NCBI RefSeq assembly: GCF_011074885.1
Contig: NC_054690.1
Location: forward strand, 1,493,001 to 1,557,000
Reading direction: 5' to 3'
Source of the DNA: Brettanomyces bruxellensis
Lineage: Eukaryota; Ascomycota; Pichiomycetes; Pichiales; Pichiaceae
DNA length: 64,000 bases
Shown: positions 12,510 to 23,401 of the stretch, in pieces
Numbering within the stretch: the stretch's first letter is position 1
Layout of the letters: every line of letters starts with the position of its first letter
The notes under the pieces: model-generated
Database searches by the model: none
What the model was told of the DNA's origin: nothing
The model's input: only the letters and a program-made list of their open reading frames with translations
Program-made: the position numbers and the translations under genes

Positions 12510-14054
12510 ATGTATTCATATAGCCAATCATCCAGATGCCTTGGATTACTGGTACGAAAAGTCATTGCACCTAGAAAGCTAATCGTCAAGCGTTTAATCG
12601 TTACAAATAATAATACAGATGAAGGAAGTTTGAGTGCAAACGGGAAATTAGAAAAATCAAACCAAGAGAAGCTTTTGGATGACAGTCGTACTTATTTTAA
12701 AGATCAGCGGCGATTAGAGAATTTGGCATGCAGCATAAGCCAAGAACAAAAAATTAATAACTTAAATTCTGCAGATATAGACCCAAAATCTGAAAAAAGT
12801 ATTGTGAGTATGTTCTACAACCTTGTCGATTTCAAATCATTCAACTCGGTTCCAGAGTCAGACTATGATACTACAGCTTTAATTCGAAAAAAACGAACTC
12901 GAACGAAATTGCCGAGACCACCAGATGGTTTAAGTCCAGTTAAATTAGATCAGTACATTAAACTAGTCAATGAGATGAATTTCAATGCGAACAGAAAGCT
13001 TTCCAGGGCCATCTCGAACATTTACCGAGAGATTATCGATTCTCAGACACTTGTTAACATCAAATCATTTAATATTATTGTGAGATTTTTCTCCGTGGAG
13101 TATAATTTTGCAATGGTTAGAACCATATTGTTTCAGATGGTCGGTAAGCATATAAAGCCCGATGTCAACACTTTTAATTGTATACTTTCTGTCATCAAGA
13201 GTATGAAATCACCTTATAAAAATGACCTATTTAAGACATATCTAAATCAAATGAAGATCTTTGATATCATTCCAGATTCTACAACGTGGTACATCATGTT
13301 TGAATTTCTTGATGAAGAAAAACTGCCATTTTACGATAAAATGAAAGAATTGGAAATATCGATGAAGCCAATTTTTGTGGAATATCTTCGTTTCCTACAT
13401 AAATATAAAGGTACCCCCGTGGAAGAGCTATTGACACTGCTCGAAAAAGAGAAATTACATTTAGACAAACATTTATTGACCACATTCGTACAGATTGAAT
13501 TAGAAGATGATAATGCCCAGAAGGCTTTTGAATTGCTTGACAGTTTTGCAGGTCCAGGTGGTCGGATCAAACGTGTTGACTTTAATAGTTTGATCACGAT
13601 GGTCAAGTACTTTGCTGTTGATAGAATGCAGCCATACTTTGCAATTGCGACCATCAATTATTTCCGAAGTCATTATGGCCTAAGCTTGAAAATATATAGG
13701 TGTTACGTTGAGCTCGCTAAATGTATGTTAAAGTGTCCATATTTCAAAAACTGGTCGATATTAACCAGAATATATTACAAAGAGTCAATGATGGGGGTTG
13801 GTCAATCTCTCATCAACAAAAAAGACATTCATGCTTTGAATGACCGTGCTAAAAGCTTTGAAATAGAGGATTTTGACATTTCAAAGTTGAAGAATGATGA
13901 GTATGCTGAAGCAATTTTTAATTTTCATTTATTGCAATGGGTAGATACGCCAATCTTGAAACTAGAAGAAAACGAGCCGCAATTCATTGAAGCAGCCAAT
14001 TATATGATCCCACATAAGGGAAGTTGTCTAAATACTAATGAAACAACCCTGTAG
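12510..14054 (+). CDS. Putative mitochondrial PPR-like RNA-binding protein
   Basis: The 514-aa protein begins with a basic, acid-free stretch (MYSYSQSSRCLGLLVRKVIA and following) that looks like a mitochondrial targeting peptide. From about residue 170 it is all-helical with degenerate PPR signatures: SFNIIVRFFSVEYNFAMVRTI, KPDVNTFNCILSVIKSMKSP and IPDSTTWYIMFEFL. Pairs of helices with P-D-x-x-T-x-N/W openings are typical. Yeast PPR proteins (for example Rmd9, Ccm1, Aep3, Pet309) act on specific mitochondrial transcripts, but they diverge fast and I cannot assign an orthologue. The function is inferred from fold only. Confidence 0.75.
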   Translation: MYSYSQSSRCLGLLVRKVIAPRKLIVKRLIVTNNNTDEGSLSANGKLEKSNQEKLLDDSRTYFKDQRRLENLACSISQEQKINNLNSADIDPKSEKSIVSMFYNLVDFKSFNSVPESDYDTTALIRKKRTRTKLPRPPDGLSPVKLDQYIKLVNEMNFNANRKLSRAISNIYREIIDSQTLVNIKSFNIIVRFFSVEYNFAMVRTILFQMVGKHIKPDVNTFNCILSVIKSMKSPYKNDLFKTYLNQMKIFDIIPDSTTWYIMFEFLDEEKLPFYDKMKELEISMKPIFVEYLRFLHKYKGTPVEELLTLLEKEKLHLDKHLLTTFVQIELEDDNAQKAFELLDSFAGPGGRIKRVDFNSLITMVKYFAVDRMQPYFAIATINYFRSHYGLSLKIYRCYVELAKCMLKCPYFKNWSILTRIYYKESMMGVGQSLINKKDIHALNDRAKSFEIEDFDISKLKNDEYAEAIFNFHLLQWVDTPILKLEENEPQFIEAANYMIPHKGSCLNTNETTL

Positions 14055-14564
14055 CTAACCGAGAAGCGCCTTAAATCGTCCATACCTCTGATGGGTTTCA
14101 AGCATATATATTCAAAGTCCTTGTACATACGCTTTTTAATGAAACATACTTTTTGTTTTCAAGTTCTGTAGGTTGGATTGTCGACGCGTCTATCCCTTTT
14201 CTTGATCCTGATTCTGAAGAATTAATTGTTCAGAATAGCGAAATGAAGAAATTATTAATTTTCTGGCAGCGAATCTATTGTGTAAACAAAATTACATACA
14301 TCTCCAGGTGTAAAACACATCAAAATAACAAGGCTAGATTTGTGCGTTTTTTTTAGATTTCAATCTTGTTGTCATACGCATAGCAAAATTTAATTAAAGA
14401 TTAGAAGTTTTTGTTTATTTAATTGATTGGGGTAAAATTCTTTTATCCTGGAAAAGGAATACATAGATTTAGAAAGCTCAAAGCAAGGATTGATAACATT
14501 GCGACTCATACATAGCTTTTAAAAAGCCTCTGTCCTAATCTTGTTATAGAATTTTACAAACAAA
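14055..14564. promoter_or_regulatory. PPR-like gene to FAR8 intergenic region
   Basis: Tandem genes separated by 510 bp. An ACGCGT is seen at 14184-14189, about 375 bp before FAR8. The 67-codon frame at 14153-14356 has no coding signature. Confidence 0.4.
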
Positions 14565-16295
14565 ATGAGCGAGCCAATTAGAGATGGAGAACCTCAAAAG
14601 CAGCGGAAGGAATATACTCTTCCGGGAATAATGCAATATCTCCAGTCACAATTCACGCTAGCAGAACGGAATCGAATGCAAAGTGACTTGGAAAGATCAT
14701 CTTTGAAACTTAAAATCGTCGAGCTAGAAAGTGAGCGGAATGCCCTTAAACTCAAAAATGAAAAATTGAATCTTCAGGTAGAAAAATTGCAAGAGAAGCT
14801 CTCGAAGTATGAGAGCAATGGAAACAGTGAACTATCTCGAAGTTCAAGTGGAAAGCTTCTTAGAAGTATATCTATTGGAAGGAAGCATGAAAAAGAAAAC
14901 ACCGAGAAAAAGGATGATCTGAATGATCTTGCAGAAATAAACACGATTGATTTGAAGAAGCTCCTAGAAGCACGGAAATTCTTGAAGTCCGCTACAAGCG
15001 AAATAATGTATCTTTTAAAATCACCAAATGTGGTGATGGAGGACCCACTTCAACTAGATAAGAGGTCATTTTTTAATAATGCAAATCCAAATATTGAAAT
15101 TGGATCTCCCACAACAAATGGCGATTCTTTACTTAATTCCCCGCAAAATGAAGATTATTTAGATATGGAAATTCCCCTGGATAGATCTTCTCTGCGAACT
15201 AAAAATCACGCACAGTTTAAAGATGAGGCACCGACATCAGACACAGAAACAAATACTATTATAGGAGAAGAAATAGGTAATTCCGGAAAAGTTCATACCA
15301 TAAAGCCATTTAAAGTAATGAAAAGAGACAAGAATGATGCCACTTTAAACCTGGCTCATGGAAAGAAGTTAGGTATGTCAGTAACTCCGAATTACGGTAA
15401 ATTGATAAGAGGAAAACTTTATTGTTTTGATAAAAATGCCAATAAAGTTCAGTGCTACGTTGACATTGAAAATCAGCCAGAGAATTGTGTTGTTGATCGG
15501 ATTTACTCATGTCCCGAAGATTTTGTTGACCTTGTTGACGTTGATGCAAATTCAGATTATTTAGTGGTGGCAGGCAAAGCAGAAGTGTTGGTGTTTTTGA
15601 TTAATTCATCTAAGAAGGATTCCAAGCCAATTTTTACTTTCAAAGGTGTGAGCGACAATTTAAAGAGCATTGATATTAATGAAACTGATGATGTTCTTCT
15701 TGCGTTTAACAACACTGTCCAAATTTTAAAAATATCAAAACAGAACACTTCATTTACATCAGTGCACTCTTCTAATTACAAAAATAAGGGTGAACTTCTT
15801 TGTGCCCGTTTTACTGCATTTGGAAAGCAGCTTGGATTTGCTGTTTTGACCAGTGCAGCACTTGCCCTCGAATCGATTGATTCGGTAGATGCAGTGAAGG
15901 AAAACGATTCTTTATCATGGAAATCCCAAACCATAAACCTTTCAAGCTTTGATCACTACATGCTAACATCTAAAAATTTAGCCATCAATTTGGAGCAGGG
16001 TCTTTTCATGATCGAGTTCACTAATCTTACTGCTTTCAATCACGTTCCATTATTGACTCCGTTGGATCAGGATGGCTACCTTGGATGTGCTGATGATAAT
16101 GGATCTTTATTCTACTCTCATGGTTCGCCAAACGTTTTGGAAGTTTTCCAAGTAATTTCGACTGGTGACATTCTCAGCTTGAAGACTATAACACTTAGGG
16201 ATGCCGGTTTGCTTTGGTGCACAATTGGAAGTGATGGAAATGGTCTAGTTATTTGCATCGCAGATAAGAATGGAGTTTCTATTGATGCGTTGTAG
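14565..16295 (+). CDS. FAR8: FAR8/striatin-family scaffold of the STRIPAK (FAR) complex
   Basis: The 576-aa protein opens with the striatin signature EYTLPGIMQYLQSQF (about residues 16-30). A coiled coil follows to about residue 90 (ERSSLKLKIVELESERNALK and on). This is the caveolin-binding/coiled-coil region conserved from striatin to Far8. The middle is Ser/Asp-rich, with an acidic SDTETNT stretch. From about residue 265 the chain has degenerate WD40-like blades (YGKLIRGKLYCFDKNANKVQC; DSDYLVVAGKAEVLVFLINS; GLLWCTIGSDGNGLVICIAD). Far8 acts with Far3/7/9/10/11 and PP2A in pheromone arrest and TORC2 signalling at the ER. The N-terminus is diagnostic; the WD count was not determined. Confidence 0.82.
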   Translation: MSEPIRDGEPQKQRKEYTLPGIMQYLQSQFTLAERNRMQSDLERSSLKLKIVELESERNALKLKNEKLNLQVEKLQEKLSKYESNGNSELSRSSSGKLLRSISIGRKHEKENTEKKDDLNDLAEINTIDLKKLLEARKFLKSATSEIMYLLKSPNVVMEDPLQLDKRSFFNNANPNIEIGSPTTNGDSLLNSPQNEDYLDMEIPLDRSSLRTKNHAQFKDEAPTSDTETNTIIGEEIGNSGKVHTIKPFKVMKRDKNDATLNLAHGKKLGMSVTPNYGKLIRGKLYCFDKNANKVQCYVDIENQPENCVVDRIYSCPEDFVDLVDVDANSDYLVVAGKAEVLVFLINSSKKDSKPIFTFKGVSDNLKSIDINETDDVLLAFNNTVQILKISKQNTSFTSVHSSNYKNKGELLCARFTAFGKQLGFAVLTSAALALESIDSVDAVKENDSLSWKSQTINLSSFDHYMLTSKNLAINLEQGLFMIEFTNLTAFNHVPLLTPLDQDGYLGCADDNGSLFYSHGSPNVLEVFQVISTGDILSLKTITLRDAGLLWCTIGSDGNGLVICIADKNGVSIDAL

Positions 16296-16616
16296 ATGTT
16301 CTGAATCAACAGTGTATGGTAAGTAATCGCCTTTAACATTGATCTACTTTCTCTGTCATTTTTTTTCCATAATCCGGAAATTTTAATTTGAGTTACTTTA
16401 GTAGACTTTGTAAAGCGGGGATTTTTTCCCCCTTCCGGGTTGGTATCGAGGACTCATTTTGTCTTCATTTTCTTGTGAATTGTCTAAATTTCACGGCGCT
16501 AAAAAGTAGTGAAATCCCTTCTTATTTCTTCAAAAATTATCCTGGCCTTTCCAGGTTTATGCCAACTCATATTTATGAAAAAGTGTCTGCTAAACACAAG
16601 TTTTAACAATTTTTGA
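16296..16616. other. FAR8 to four-TM gene intergenic region
   Basis: About 320 bp, AT-rich. A 72-codon frame (16388-16606) is not supported as a gene. No motif recognised. Confidence 0.4.
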
Positions 16617-17888
16617 ATGAATGTGAAGTTGGCCTTGTTTAAAGGTCTATTAACTGAAGTTCTGCTTCTTCTTTCGGGAGGAATGCTACTGTATGCCAAC
16701 TATATGCAAGACTCAGGAACATTTTCGGTCAAAATGGAAATGCCAAATATAAAGGGAACTTTGAGTAATTTCAGGGCATTTAGACTGTTTTTTCTACCTG
16801 ATGATACGAATTATAGTTCAAGAAACATGAATGGCGGAATAACTAAAATAGAGCATCCCTATCCACAACTAGATATGTCATACATCGGGCCAGTATTTTT
16901 TGAAAATGGAACGCTTTATTTGCATTGCGAAACTGAATTTCTTGGATTAAAATGCAAGCCAAAAGGAATAATTACACCTGAGAAAGTATATCTAAGTAGT
17001 AGTCTCTTTGACGACGCTAGATATGAGTACATTAAGTTTAGTTTCAAATTTGAAGATATGGTCCTCTTTCTTTTTGGAAAAAAGAGCATAAATAGTTTAA
17101 GTAACGGGGGATATCCTTTCAACAAGTCTGGTACAACCTCCTTTATTAAATCAAATAGAGAAAGTATGATACTTTTAACGAATTATGGTTTCTTATTTGG
17201 CCAAGGTGGATCTTGCATTTCAAATTTCAATAGTGGAACCCATGATGAAATCAACCAAATCGATATTTGTAAGGAGCATCTAATTGATCTTTCATCAAAA
17301 GTGGAAATTTTAGTTTTTTTGCTGTTGATAAAGGATCTAAATTTCATCCTTTTTTCAGCTGCTTTGGGTGGCCTTTTTTTAATGCACTTGCCCTTTTATT
17401 TATTTTCATACGTGAATCCTGCAGAAGCTACTTTCCCTTTAGAAGAGTCCGCCCATGACGATGATGAAGAATACATACTTGAGTCTATTTCCGGACTGTT
17501 TTCAATTTCAAACACCACTTTAGAAGAGAAAATAAGCGCCAAGTATAGAAGTACAGATGTGCTTTGTAATAATTATTACTTCGGATACAGTATTATCACG
17601 TTAGGTTACTGTGCTCATTTCGTCCTCTATTTCATTTGTTGTCTAATATTGTTAGGTATGACAGAGAAAATATTTCTGAGTTTTAATGCAAATGAAAATG
17701 GTACTTTGCCAGATTCTAAACTGACATCCCCGGAACCGGGAAGGAGGTGGTTTCATGATATTGAACAAAGAGGAGAAACACTTACATCATTTTTAAGATT
17801 CTGTAAATTATCCTTAAACTTTATCATATTCACGGTGTGCCATTGGCTTTATGGATTTTTGCTTTTTGTATATTCAAAAAGTATTTGA
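16617..17888 (+). CDS. Polytopic membrane protein with four predicted TM segments, possibly Ecm7/Fig1-like
   Basis: The 423-aa protein has hydrophobic stretches at about residues 8-28, 230-264, 322-348 and 398-420. A long lumenal/extracellular loop lies between the first and second and contains NGT, NKS and five cysteines. A loop of acidic residues (SAHDDDEEY) follows the second. The loop segment YGFLFGQGGSCISN followed by a Cys about 18 residues on resembles the claudin-like G-x-x-G-x-C(n)C motif of Fig1/Ecm7, and Ecm7 is of similar length (448 aa). That would suggest a regulator of plasma-membrane calcium influx. The match is weak, and another four-TM family is possible. Confidence 0.6.
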   Translation: MNVKLALFKGLLTEVLLLLSGGMLLYANYMQDSGTFSVKMEMPNIKGTLSNFRAFRLFFLPDDTNYSSRNMNGGITKIEHPYPQLDMSYIGPVFFENGTLYLHCETEFLGLKCKPKGIITPEKVYLSSSLFDDARYEYIKFSFKFEDMVLFLFGKKSINSLSNGGYPFNKSGTTSFIKSNRESMILLTNYGFLFGQGGSCISNFNSGTHDEINQIDICKEHLIDLSSKVEILVFLLLIKDLNFILFSAALGGLFLMHLPFYLFSYVNPAEATFPLEESAHDDDEEYILESISGLFSISNTTLEEKISAKYRSTDVLCNNYYFGYSIITLGYCAHFVLYFICCLILLGMTEKIFLSFNANENGTLPDSKLTSPEPGRRWFHDIEQRGETLTSFLRFCKLSLNFIIFTVCHWLYGFLLFVYSKSI

Positions 17889-18293
17889 GAAAGAAATCGG
17901 CACCTTTCTGTTTTCTTTTAATTTGACAAAACATTATGAAAGCCGGTAAAATGATACCTAGTACATATGGCTATAGCTTATTGTTCAGTTATTCCAAAAA
18001 AAATTGGTGCGGCTTCCTTTTTTGACTTTTCTTCACTCCTTTCTCATAGGAATACCAGGCGCGCACAGAAAAGAATACAGGATTGCCATGAAAAATCCGA
18101 TATGATCGATGAAAGTAGGAATACCGGGGAATCTGGGAATGACCAACATATTTGATTTAAAAGGAGATGAAATCTCGTTCAAATACGTCCGCTCACTGGT
18201 TACATTAATTTTTCCCCCCAAGTTGCCTGTTGCATTGCCAAAATAAAGAAAGAGTATCCAGCTTTTCGAAATTCTAAGAGCCCCTCCAGCAGT
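17889..18293. promoter_or_regulatory. Upstream region of the BIM1-like gene
   Basis: A 400-bp AT-rich gap. Short overlapping frames on both strands show no coding character. Confidence 0.4.
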
Positions 18294-19046
18294 ATGAAAT
18301 TTTCTTTTCTTAAACTAAGTTTATTTGCAACTTCAGGCCTAGCCGTTGCTTTAGAGCATGGTTCAGAGTATGCAAACTCAATGGGTGAAATTGCCATGTT
18401 GTACCCAAGTGATAGAGAGTGGTCTGAAGAAGCAGAAACTACAGCACCATGTGGATCATATTCTGATATTCAAAATAGAACTGATTTTCCTCTTGACAAT
18501 GGATTTGTTGCATTGGTTGCAAAATCTCAAAAGGCATGGTCGGTGTCACTCAAAATCTCATATAAAAAAGACCCAACTGAGAACTCTGATTTTGATGAAT
18601 GGGCCAATGGTAATGTCACAAATGAAATAAGTATAGGACATACGTGCTTTTATATGCCCGATCAACCTTCTTCAGTAAACTCCGGTGATGTGGCCACTAT
18701 CCAATTAGAATATATGGCTTTGGAAGATAACAATGATAATGAGACTCATTATGCCTGTGCAGATATTAAATTTGTTGAAGATTCAGTTTTTAAGGTCACC
18801 GAAGAAGCTCTTTCTTGTTTCAATGCCACCGATAATGATTATTATTCTTATTCTGATTATGGTGACTCAACTGTCCAGGCTGACGAAACTAGTACTACTG
18901 CATCTTCATCAACCTCAAAGTTGAGTACTGCCCCTTCTTCTTCTTCTTCGTCCGCAGGTGCTGTTGTCAATGGGCTTTCAGATAATTCATCCTCCCTTTT
19001 AGTGTCATTTATAGCTGGCATTTTTGCCCTAGCTGGAATTTTTTAA
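18294..19046 (+). CDS. GPI-anchored cell-surface protein of the BIM1/X325 (copper-acquisition-factor-like) family
   Basis: The 250-aa protein has a signal peptide (about 1-19, KFSFLKLSLFATSGLAVAL). The ectodomain includes GSEYANSMGEIAMLYPSDRE, TAPCGSYSDIQNRTDFPL and IGHTCFYMPDQP, the pattern of the BIM1-like (X325) fold. A Ser/Thr-rich linker (195-225) and a hydrophobic C-terminus with a likely GPI attachment region (LSDNSSSLL and the end) follow. Cys residues at APCG, HTCFY, HYACAD and LSCFN would form two disulphides. Family members bind copper through an N-terminal His; here the nearest His is one residue after the predicted N-terminal Leu-Glu, so copper binding is uncertain. NGT/NRT/NAT glycosylation sites are present. 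Confidence 0.75.
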   Translation: MKFSFLKLSLFATSGLAVALEHGSEYANSMGEIAMLYPSDREWSEEAETTAPCGSYSDIQNRTDFPLDNGFVALVAKSQKAWSVSLKISYKKDPTENSDFDEWANGNVTNEISIGHTCFYMPDQPSSVNSGDVATIQLEYMALEDNNDNETHYACADIKFVEDSVFKVTEEALSCFNATDNDYYSYSDYGDSTVQADETSTTASSSTSKLSTAPSSSSSSAGAVVNGLSDNSSSLLVSFIAGIFALAGIF

Positions 19047-19414
19047 AATTTGGGGGAACGAAAAAGATGTACTGTATTCCAAATACATATATTCTAGAAA
19101 GAAATTGTTCAAGTATTTTAGTTCTCGTTTAGACGTATGCATAATAGTATTTCTGGCTGTAGTCCCGTTGCACGGTAGAATTGTACTCATTTAGCCGTTA
19201 CAAGAGGCTTGAGTCACGTGTAAGCTGTGCAAATGAGACAATGTGATTGGAGAAACGACGGATTCTTTTTTTACTTCCCTCGAAATTTTTTTTTTTTTTT
19301 ACCCGCAGCACGTAAATTTCGAACTTTAAAGTTATCTTCCCCGATACTAAAATCTCCACGATACCCCAACTATTTCTCTTTCTCATTCATCTTTCACTAA
19401 GGATTGGCTTCAAA
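19047..19414. promoter_or_regulatory. MEF1 promoter
   Basis: Contains CACGTG at 19215-19220 (195 bp before the MEF1 ATG) and a T tract at about 19288-19300. Confidence 0.5.
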
Positions 19415-21772
19415 ATGATCTTTGCAAGATTACCACAGGCTTTGGGGCTTCGTACTCTTGTCAACTACAGCCGACCAGTGATTGCTGCTTCAGCAGTTGC
19501 TCTTACGGCAACCAGAACTATAAATTTACAGAGAGCTCGTCTATTTCATTCAACTTGCTATGCAAAGGATTATGGAGAGGAAAAAGAGGAGTTGAAGGAA
19601 TTAAATAAAGATTTGACTGCAGTGGATAATGAGCGTTTGTCAAAAATAAGAAACATAGGTATCTCCGCACACATTGATTCAGGTAAGACTACTTTTACAG
19701 AGCGTGTCTTGTACTATACCGGTAGAATTAAAGCTATTCATGATGTCCGAGGAAGAGATGGTGTTGGTGCAAAGATGGATAGTATGGATTTAGAACGTGA
19801 AAAGGGTATTACTATTCAATCTGCCGCCACCTATTGTACGTGGGATAAAGATGGGGACAATTATCGTATGAACTTAATTGATACACCAGGTCACATCGAC
19901 TTCACCATCGAAGTGGAAAGAGCGTTAAGAGTTTTGGATGGTGCTGTGCTGATTGTTTGTGCTGTTTCTGGTGTTCAGTCGCAGACTGTGACTGTTGATA
20001 GACAAATGAAGAGATACAATGTCCCAAGAATAACATTCATCAATAAAATGGATAGAATGGGTGCAAATCCTTGGAGGGCTGTTGAACAGATCAACAAAAA
20101 GCTTCACATTGCTGCTGCTGCTATTCAGGTGCCTATTGGTTTAGAAAAGGAATTCAAAGGTGTTGTCAACATTATAGATCGCCAAGCCATTTACTTTGAA
20201 GGCTCACAAGGTGAAAAGTTACGAATCACCAAGGATATTCCCGTCGATCTAAAAGACACGGTCGAACAAAAAAGAAAGACTCTAATTGAGACCTTGGCTG
20301 ATGTCGATGATACTATTGCCGAATGTGTCATTGATGAAGTAGAACCAACGACTGATCAAATAAAGAATGCTATTCGTGCAGCTACCATTGCCAGAACATT
20401 CACTCCTGTCCTGATGGGTTCTGCATTGGCTAACAAGGGTATTCAACCTGTCCTCGATGCGGTTTGTGATTATCTTCCCAATCCATCTGAAGTTGTGAAT
20501 AAGGCGCTTGATGTGGATCATGATGAAGAACCTGTTTCTTTAATTCCATCTGCGGAAAGGCCAACAGTTGCTCTTGCCTTCAAGCTTGAGGAAGGTAAAT
20601 ACGGTCAGTTGACTTACATGAGAATTTACCAGGGTAAGGTCAAGAAGGGCCAACTAATAACACATGTGAAGTCTGGTAAGAGAGTGAAGGTTGCACGTTT
20701 GGTTAGAATGCATTCAGATGAGATGGAAGATACCGATGAAGTTGCTGCAGGTGAAATTTGTGCCACTTTCGGTATTGACTGTTCTTCTGGTGATACGTTT
20801 ACTGATGGTAAGGTTAACTATACTATGACTTCGATGTTTGTGCCTGAAGCAGTTGTGTCACTTGCTATTAAGCCAGAGACGAAAGATGCTGCAAATTTCT
20901 CGAAAGCTGTGAATAGATTCCAGAAAGAGGATCCTACATTCAGAGTTCATTATGACAAAGATTCAAAGGAGACAATTATCAGTGGTATGGGTGAGTTACA
21001 CTTGGAAATCTATATTGAGAGGATGCGTAGAGAGTATAATGTTTCATGCAAGGTTGGTCGTCCAAGAGTTGCCTACAGAGAATCCATATTGGGCTCTTCA
21101 CCATTTGATTACACTCATAAAAAGCAAACAGGTGGTGCTGGTCAGTATGCTAAAGTTATGGGTAACATGAAAGCAACTTGTTTAGCAGACCCAGAGGATC
21201 TTGGTGTTAAGCCAAGTGAGGATTTGAAGTTCAAGAACTTCTTCCAAACCAAGATTGTTGGTGGTAAAATTAGTGAAAAGTTCTTGATGGCTTGTAATAA
21301 AGGTTTCGATGATTGTTGTGAGAGGGGCCCTCTTATTGGAGCTAAGGTTCTTGGTGTGAATATGATTATAGATGATGGCGCTACCCATCCAGTTGATTCT
21401 TCGGAGTTAGCTTTCAGAACTGCCACCCATTATGCATTTACTGAAGCATTCAACAAATCACAGCCTGTTATCTTAGAACCAATCATGAATGTTGTGATCA
21501 CTGCACCTATCGAATTCCAAGGTGCTTGTATTGGTCTGATTAACAAATTGCAAGGTATTATTCATGACACAGAGAACCATGCGGATGAATTCAACTTGAT
21601 CTCTGACTGTTCATTGAGTAATTTGTTTGGTTTCGCCTCGAAATTACGTGCCTCTACTCAGGGTAAGGGTGAATTTACCATGGAGTTCAAGGAGTACCAG
21701 CCTGTTCTTCCTAACGTCCAAAAGAAATTGATAGAGGATCACAGAAAGAAAGAGCAGAGCAAGGAAAAATAA
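19415..21772 (+). CDS. MEF1: MEF1, mitochondrial translation elongation factor G1
   Basis: The 785-aa protein has an N-terminal presequence (basic and Ser-rich to about residue 50, ending near RARLFHST). The GTPase domain shows [19 protein letters not shown] (G1), the [11 protein letters not shown] switch region, DTPGHIDF (G3) and NKMDR (G4). Domains II-V follow, with [19 protein letters not shown] and the C-terminal [18 protein letters not shown]. The length and layout match EF-G1 (S. cerevisiae Mef1 761 aa). It drives translocation on the mitochondrial ribosome. Leu codons CTG at 19949 and 20411 fall at family-conserved leucines ([17 protein letters not shown]). Confidence 0.97.
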   Translation: MIFARLPQALGLRTLVNYSRPVIAASAVALTATRTINLQRARLFHSTCYAKDYGEEKEELKELNKDLTAVDNERLSKIRNIGISAHIDSGKTTFTERVLYYTGRIKAIHDVRGRDGVGAKMDSMDLEREKGITIQSAATYCTWDKDGDNYRMNLIDTPGHIDFTIEVERALRVLDGAVLIVCAVSGVQSQTVTVDRQMKRYNVPRITFINKMDRMGANPWRAVEQINKKLHIAAAAIQVPIGLEKEFKGVVNIIDRQAIYFEGSQGEKLRITKDIPVDLKDTVEQKRKTLIETLADVDDTIAECVIDEVEPTTDQIKNAIRAATIARTFTPVLMGSALANKGIQPVLDAVCDYLPNPSEVVNKALDVDHDEEPVSLIPSAERPTVALAFKLEEGKYGQLTYMRIYQGKVKKGQLITHVKSGKRVKVARLVRMHSDEMEDTDEVAAGEICATFGIDCSSGDTFTDGKVNYTMTSMFVPEAVVSLAIKPETKDAANFSKAVNRFQKEDPTFRVHYDKDSKETIISGMGELHLEIYIERMRREYNVSCKVGRPRVAYRESILGSSPFDYTHKKQTGGAGQYAKVMGNMKATCLADPEDLGVKPSEDLKFKNFFQTKIVGGKISEKFLMACNKGFDDCCERGPLIGAKVLGVNMIIDDGATHPVDSSELAFRTATHYAFTEAFNKSQPVILEPIMNVVITAPIEFQGACIGLINKLQGIIHDTENHADEFNLISDCSLSNLFGFASKLRASTQGKGEFTMEFKEYQPVLPNVQKKLIEDHRKKEQSKEK

Positions 21773-22324
21773 GCGCCTGCTTTTCCATTATTTATAATTT
21801 TCTCTTCATGTCATTATAAGCTTGTACATAGGGGACTGTTTACACTTAACAGTCCGCACAATAAAGCCTGCAATTTTTCAGATACAGTTTATATCGTAGT
21901 CATTATATTTTTCCCCCCATTTTCTGTACACTAATAAACTATTATATAAGAGGTAATTGGTGCTTTGCATCCCAAAAGTGTGAGCCCCATCATTCACAAA
22001 TAAAAAGATGACTCCGTCAAACAATCTGAAATGTTGTCTCATCAGTTAAACAATGAACGAGAGCTTATATTCCTCATCTTTGAACAAACAAAACAAAATA
22101 AAGCATAATTAACCCAACAAATACATTGGAACAGTTCCAAAAATGTTGATTTAATGGTGTGGCTACATTCACAGTACCCTTCATCCAAAAAAGCACTCAA
22201 TTTTACCTCTCTTTTTTTAACTTCCTGTAACATCAACACTTTCCCCCCTAGACCCCTAATAACCAGTCCAACCGGAATGAAACAAGAGTGAACCCGTGAA
22301 CATCCCTCTCGTCACATTTATCAG
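21773..22324. other. MEF1-SUA7 convergent 3' intergenic region
   Basis: A 550-bp AT-rich spacer between two gene ends. No structured element or gene is seen. Confidence 0.45.
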
Positions 22325-23401
22325 TTAGTTTGCGACCTCGCCCGTCTTCTTAGCAGGCAAAACATCGGTGTTCACTTTGCCTGATTCGATCCAGCTTGGA
22401 TCGACCAGTTGCTCTTTTGCAGTGCAAAGTTGTTTATAAGAAGATTTAATGGTTCCCTCGGAGACACCCGTCTTCTCAGATATTCTTTGCAATGATATGT
22501 GCTGCTTGAAAAGAAGCGTGGCAAAGTATATGACAGTAGCCGCAATGGTTGTTGGTGAACGACCCTCCAAAACACCAACCTCCCTCAACTTACGAGCAAT
22601 ATGCCTTGCAGAACTGGTAATTTGTGGCGTGAGACCAAGATGCGAACAGAAACGGCCGACCAAATCCTCTGGGTTGGTCTGCGTAGTTGCGATGTTATCA
22701 TTTTGATAGGTGATCAAGCCACCGTGCTCAGCGTTCTTCTTCCGGATAATCTGGTTGATGACTTTGAAAGTCTTGCCAATCTCCTTCCGGGGAACATTAG
22801 TCAACGCCCAAATCTCCTTAAACGAACGTGGAACACTGGCTTTTCTACAGCCTAAGAAAATAGCAGCAGCCATGATACTCTCCTGAGACTTACCCCTCAA
22901 CATCTTATCATCGTACACAAGCTTGTAAACTTCCTTTGCGCCGTCTTGGACAACTTTTGGAAGCTGGTAACCATCGCACATCTGACTAATCTTGGCATAC
23001 GCAGTCTGTAAGGCGTGATCTTTCTTATCTGCAACAGACTTACCCTGAGTTCTATTAAGCTCCCTTGCAACTCGGCCACCTTCCTGGCTATTTGAAATAA
23101 CCGTAGAAAGCTGGTCAGAATCCAAAACGGAAGCAGAGGCTTCACCAACACGAGATGGGTCGTCACCGTTCTGGTCATCGTTATTAAATGTACGCCATTC
23201 GGACCTTGAATCAATTAAATGATCACTCAAAACCAATCCGCATAGTGCACACACGATATCACCATCACTGTGACGCTCTATCAACTCCGGAGGATAAACC
23301 TTACACTCGGGGCACGTCAGCACAACGTTCAAATTGACGCCTTTGCCCTTGTTGCTTTCAGGGTCTCGTCTTCCTTGAGAATACGCACGTGGGGACGTCA
23401 T
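22325..23401 (-). CDS. SUA7: SUA7, transcription initiation factor TFIIB
   Basis: The 358-aa protein has the TFIIB N-terminal zinc ribbon (CPECKVYPPELIERHSDGD with C-x2-C and a second VCALC pair). The B-reader region RSEWRTFNNDDQNGDDPSRVG follows. Two cyclin-like repeats carry KAYSKI-like (QTAYAKISQMCDGYQLPKVV) and FCSHLGLTPQITSSARHIAR segments. The second repeat ends GRSPTTIAATVIYFATLL. It bridges TBP and RNA polymerase II and sets the start site. S. cerevisiae Sua7 is 345 aa. It converges on MEF1. Confidence 0.97.
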   Translation of the reverse strand: MTSPRAYSQGRRDPESNKGKGVNLNVVLTCPECKVYPPELIERHSDGDIVCALCGLVLSDHLIDSRSEWRTFNNDDQNGDDPSRVGEASASVLDSDQLSTVISNSQEGGRVARELNRTQGKSVADKKDHALQTAYAKISQMCDGYQLPKVVQDGAKEVYKLVYDDKMLRGKSQESIMAAAIFLGCRKASVPRSFKEIWALTNVPRKEIGKTFKVINQIIRKKNAEHGGLITYQNDNIATTQTNPEDLVGRFCSHLGLTPQITSSARHIARKLREVGVLEGRSPTTIAATVIYFATLLFKQHISLQRISEKTGVSEGTIKSSYKQLCTAKEQLVDPSWIESGKVNTDVLPAKKTGEVAN

